A DNA stretch of 64,000 nt from Marinifilum caeruleilacunae (GTDB taxonomy: Bacteria; Bacteroidota; Bacteroidia; Bacteroidales; Marinifilaceae): contig NZ_RZNH01000019.1 in NCBI RefSeq assembly GCF_013141825.1, positions 32,682 through 96,681 of the forward strand, given 5' to 3'. This document shows positions 62,801 to 64,000 of this stretch, in pieces. The stretch's first letter is position 1. Each line of letters opens with the position of its first letter. Below the pieces are notes generated by a model. That model was not told the origin of the DNA and did not search any database. It was given only the letters and a program-made list of their open reading frames with translations. A program made the translations under genes and the position numbers.

Positions 62801-64000
62801 ATACTTATGGGAAAACAGCTCTTGAAGCAATCTCAGGATTTTGAAACCGGAGGATTGGATGCCTTTCTAATGGCTGATGACTGGGCAATTTCAACCTATC
62901 GACCAATTCGTGGAGAGAAGTCCTTAAAGCACAATTTAAGCAATCAGCTTGGGAGTAGTAACATTTCGAAAAAATTGGAAGGATGGAAGGCAGAAAATGG
63001 TGTCACTCGCTGGAGTTTTGTTATTCGAAATGGAGATTGGGACCCAAGTTCCTCCAACTATTTTGTTTTTCATTTGTGTATGGATCATCAAAATCCTGAA
63101 CAGTCTGCTATCAAATATTCCGTTGGAGTCAATTTAAAAGGTTCATCAGATTTTTTAAGTATGTGGAGGAGCGAAGAAGAGCAGATCGATGAATTAGTGC
63201 GAACAAATTTAAATTGGAATGAAGCAGAATCAGTAGCCATACAAATAGATTACCATCCAGATGGGAAATGGATCTTGGCTTACAATCGTTGTGGAAAGAG
63301 TGATGAATGGTATCCTGCAGGCGAATTTTATTCAGAAATTAAGAGAAATTCGGAATTACTGTACTGTGGATTGGAATATCACTTCGAAACCGCATCGCGA
63401 GCCGGCGAGTTATGGTTTGATAATTTCGATGTGCAAACAGTAAACACTGCTCCATTTATTAAATCCTATCGAATTCAGGGGCAGGATTCCATTCTAATTG
63501 CTTTTTCAGAAGGTTTGGATGCTGATCAAAACCTTACGACTAGAAATTTTCGCATGAATCGGGATGGAGCAGAAATAAACACATTTCAGCCATTAATTGC
63601 GAAGGAAGAACATGAAATTTTGCTGCTAATGGATACCGATTTGTTAACAGGAACATACCAAATTGAATGCACTCAAATTGCAGATACAGATGGTGCAAGT
63701 TTAGATTCGCAGCGAATTGCATTTGAATATTTAGCACCAGCAGAAGCTACCGATGTGGTAATTAACGAAATTATGGCTGATGAAAGTCCATCTCAAGGCT
63801 TGCCAGAATTTGAATATATCGAGCTGTATAATACGATGGATTACCCGATTTCTCTTGAAAACTGGATCTTGCAAATTGGTGAGAAGCAGTTATTTTTTGC
63901 TGCAGATACCATCAAGGCAAATTCTTATTTGATTCTCTGCTCACATGCTGGCAGGGAAGCATTTTCGAACTATGGAAAAGTAGTGAGCCTTTCGAACTTT
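59858..64000 (+). CDS. Giant secreted protein with lamin-tail domain (3' end outside window)
   Basis: The frame is open for at least 1381 codons and runs off the window. It begins with a signal peptide (MKKILSLKLFILLLLLESMN, cleavage about after SFA). The long body is beta-rich with repeated modules; two stretches share the pattern 'FRFTIDETAAARDALPTKIS' and 'LQFTISDSASFDALPTLI', so internal duplication is likely. At about residues 1295-1381 a lamin-tail domain begins: VINEIMADESPSQGLPEFEYIELYN. LTD proteins in this phylum are usually exported, often by type IX secretion. It probably continues with further domains. It is divergent from asd with a 95-base spacer. Confidence 0.85.
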   Translation, partial: MKKILSLKLFILLLLLESMNSFADEIWSKNFANELNKGYWGISGDVSNINDWTLDVSSCTLSDDSDYVKVVKTGGGRFEAVDCDGEAVWTSKAIDISTFTNCEISVLAAETGSSTNRKKYIKLFYKIDGGAEQAFSTNGENIGNWGRLTAKSEGISGKELVLIIRLNNPLSSNKVYFDDILLNGDPVIVGNDQLSQIIIPGNQIQKQVIHPDIDKENLAVPCFRFTIDETAAARDALPTKISRMTFYNPNPDKGLNWKSQLGGVRLYSNGGIVNYQSMSIGKDSLYFDFAEDQLSIPNGARQEFELRAYLNSGVEQIDGSSFQISIEKNAKGFVTYESGSAFDAGNVNISSEKHAIDVLANQLVINNLQEHIVRNQHFQFEVLATDQFGNLDTDQSEEITLSLQSGIGKLVSHNGLIKPLENGSLLFDHLQLRGHGIFQLMLKGLSLPALISSDILVENTFESEAVATTWQADNLTISALRIQKKDAFKLLEFELKDSGDDEAPTVLKRIPLLGSISNQCNFKERFAGFYVMRDGQEVDVGFALSKNQIDILFRDADPAAIVQSETSVVYSVYAYFREGKCVDGEIIQLEIEESSANWEVEEKESGLQAMFANKITGPQLLCHVEAVKMKFVDVPKWVRPNGEFSLGMELVDELGNEAINSEQNLSIKLAAGTGELLSASGLSKSYLNGKLIWTDLIYNKAENFTIQAEAEGFESILSANISSLDRNSSLRAGEIISNHQLSSLAVSPETAVGVLQFTISDSASFDALPTLINTAIFYKKELQNSFDWKKHIAGAILKRNGEVMAISSDIESDFIRFNSSKGIVQIDSGSSEDYELAIFFKESALPDNKVFQAYVPQNNSGWKTGVNSSGLVKNLSEALISEICYLDIAANRLQIVSSPLSFQESTDEFSLRLIACDRYQNVDKDYSGNFSLEAIETNGELIHENVLELKRGTAKLQNINFNGSESFKLHVASDLGKDTAKILMGKQLLKQSQDFETGGLDAFLMADDWAISTYRPIRGEKSLKHNLSNQLGSSNISKKLEGWKAENGVTRWSFVIRNGDWDPSSSNYFVFHLCMDHQNPEQSAIKYSVGVNLKGSSDFLSMWRSEEEQIDELVRTNLNWNEAESVAIQIDYHPDGKWILAYNRCGKSDEWYPAGEFYSEIKRNSELLYCGLEYHFETASRAGELWFDNFDVQTVNTAPFIKSYRIQGQDSILIAFSEGLDADQNLTTRNFRMNRDGAEINTFQPLIAKEEHEILLLMDTDLLTGTYQIECTQIADTDGASLDSQRIAFEYLAPAEATDVVINEIMADESPSQGLPEFEYIELYNTMDYPISLENWILQIGEKQLFFAADTIKANSYLILCSHAGREAFSNYGKVVSLSNF

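Overview
The window reads as chromosome of a low-GC marine or gut Bacteroidota, probably of the Marinilabiliales/Marinifilaceae type. The signs are tandem DUF2723 membrane proteins, a FISUMP/SprB-repeat lipoprotein, a lamin-tail secreted protein, TonB with a CxxxP-free Bacteroidota-style C-terminus, 'MKK...SC' lipoprotein signals, weak ribosome binding sites and TAnnTTTG-like promoter boxes. The genus is an inference; no rRNA is present.

Left core (1-15089): two tandem DUF2723 proteins, a polysaccharide deacetylase, purD, a DUF6427-like membrane protein, a divergent LVIVD/DUF4114 lipoprotein, a flippase-like membrane protein and a large APC-type transporter. Right core (55949-64000): a tonB-like gene, hflX, asd and the start of a giant secreted lamin-tail protein.

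Between them lies a 40.8 kb integrated element (15090-55921). It sits in the 3' part of a tRNA-Ala(GGC) gene and is bounded by a 91-bp direct repeat with two differences. The left end carries a tyrosine recombinase, a helical accessory protein, an excisionase-like HTH protein, MobC, a relaxase and a small membrane protein nested out of frame inside the relaxase gene. There is no type IV secretion machinery or coupling protein, so it looks like an integrative mobilizable element (IME) that depends on a helper. Near the right end is an iteron array (four 22-bp repeats in register plus one inverted copy) beside an AT-rich stretch, which is a candidate replication origin.

The IME cargo is dominated by DNA-processing and probable defence genes: two PD-(D/E)XK proteins, a possible uracil-DNA-glycosylase-fold protein, a type III-like methyltransferase/helicase-nuclease pair, an ADP-ribosylglycohydrolase + helical-repeat + WYL-regulator cluster, a minus-strand set of three uncharacterised proteins facing a WapI-like/esterase cluster across an operator-like spacer, and a complete recD-recC-recB operon. 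Toward the right end are a metallophosphoesterase, uncharacterised membrane proteins and a SprB-repeat/FISUMP lipoprotein.

The strongest candidates for something undescribed are the RecBCD operon carried on a mobilizable element next to an iteron origin, the ADP-ribosylglycohydrolase-helical repeat-WYL cluster, and the minus-strand trio with its repeat-bearing divergent spacer. All functional assignments come from reading motifs; no database search was possible.
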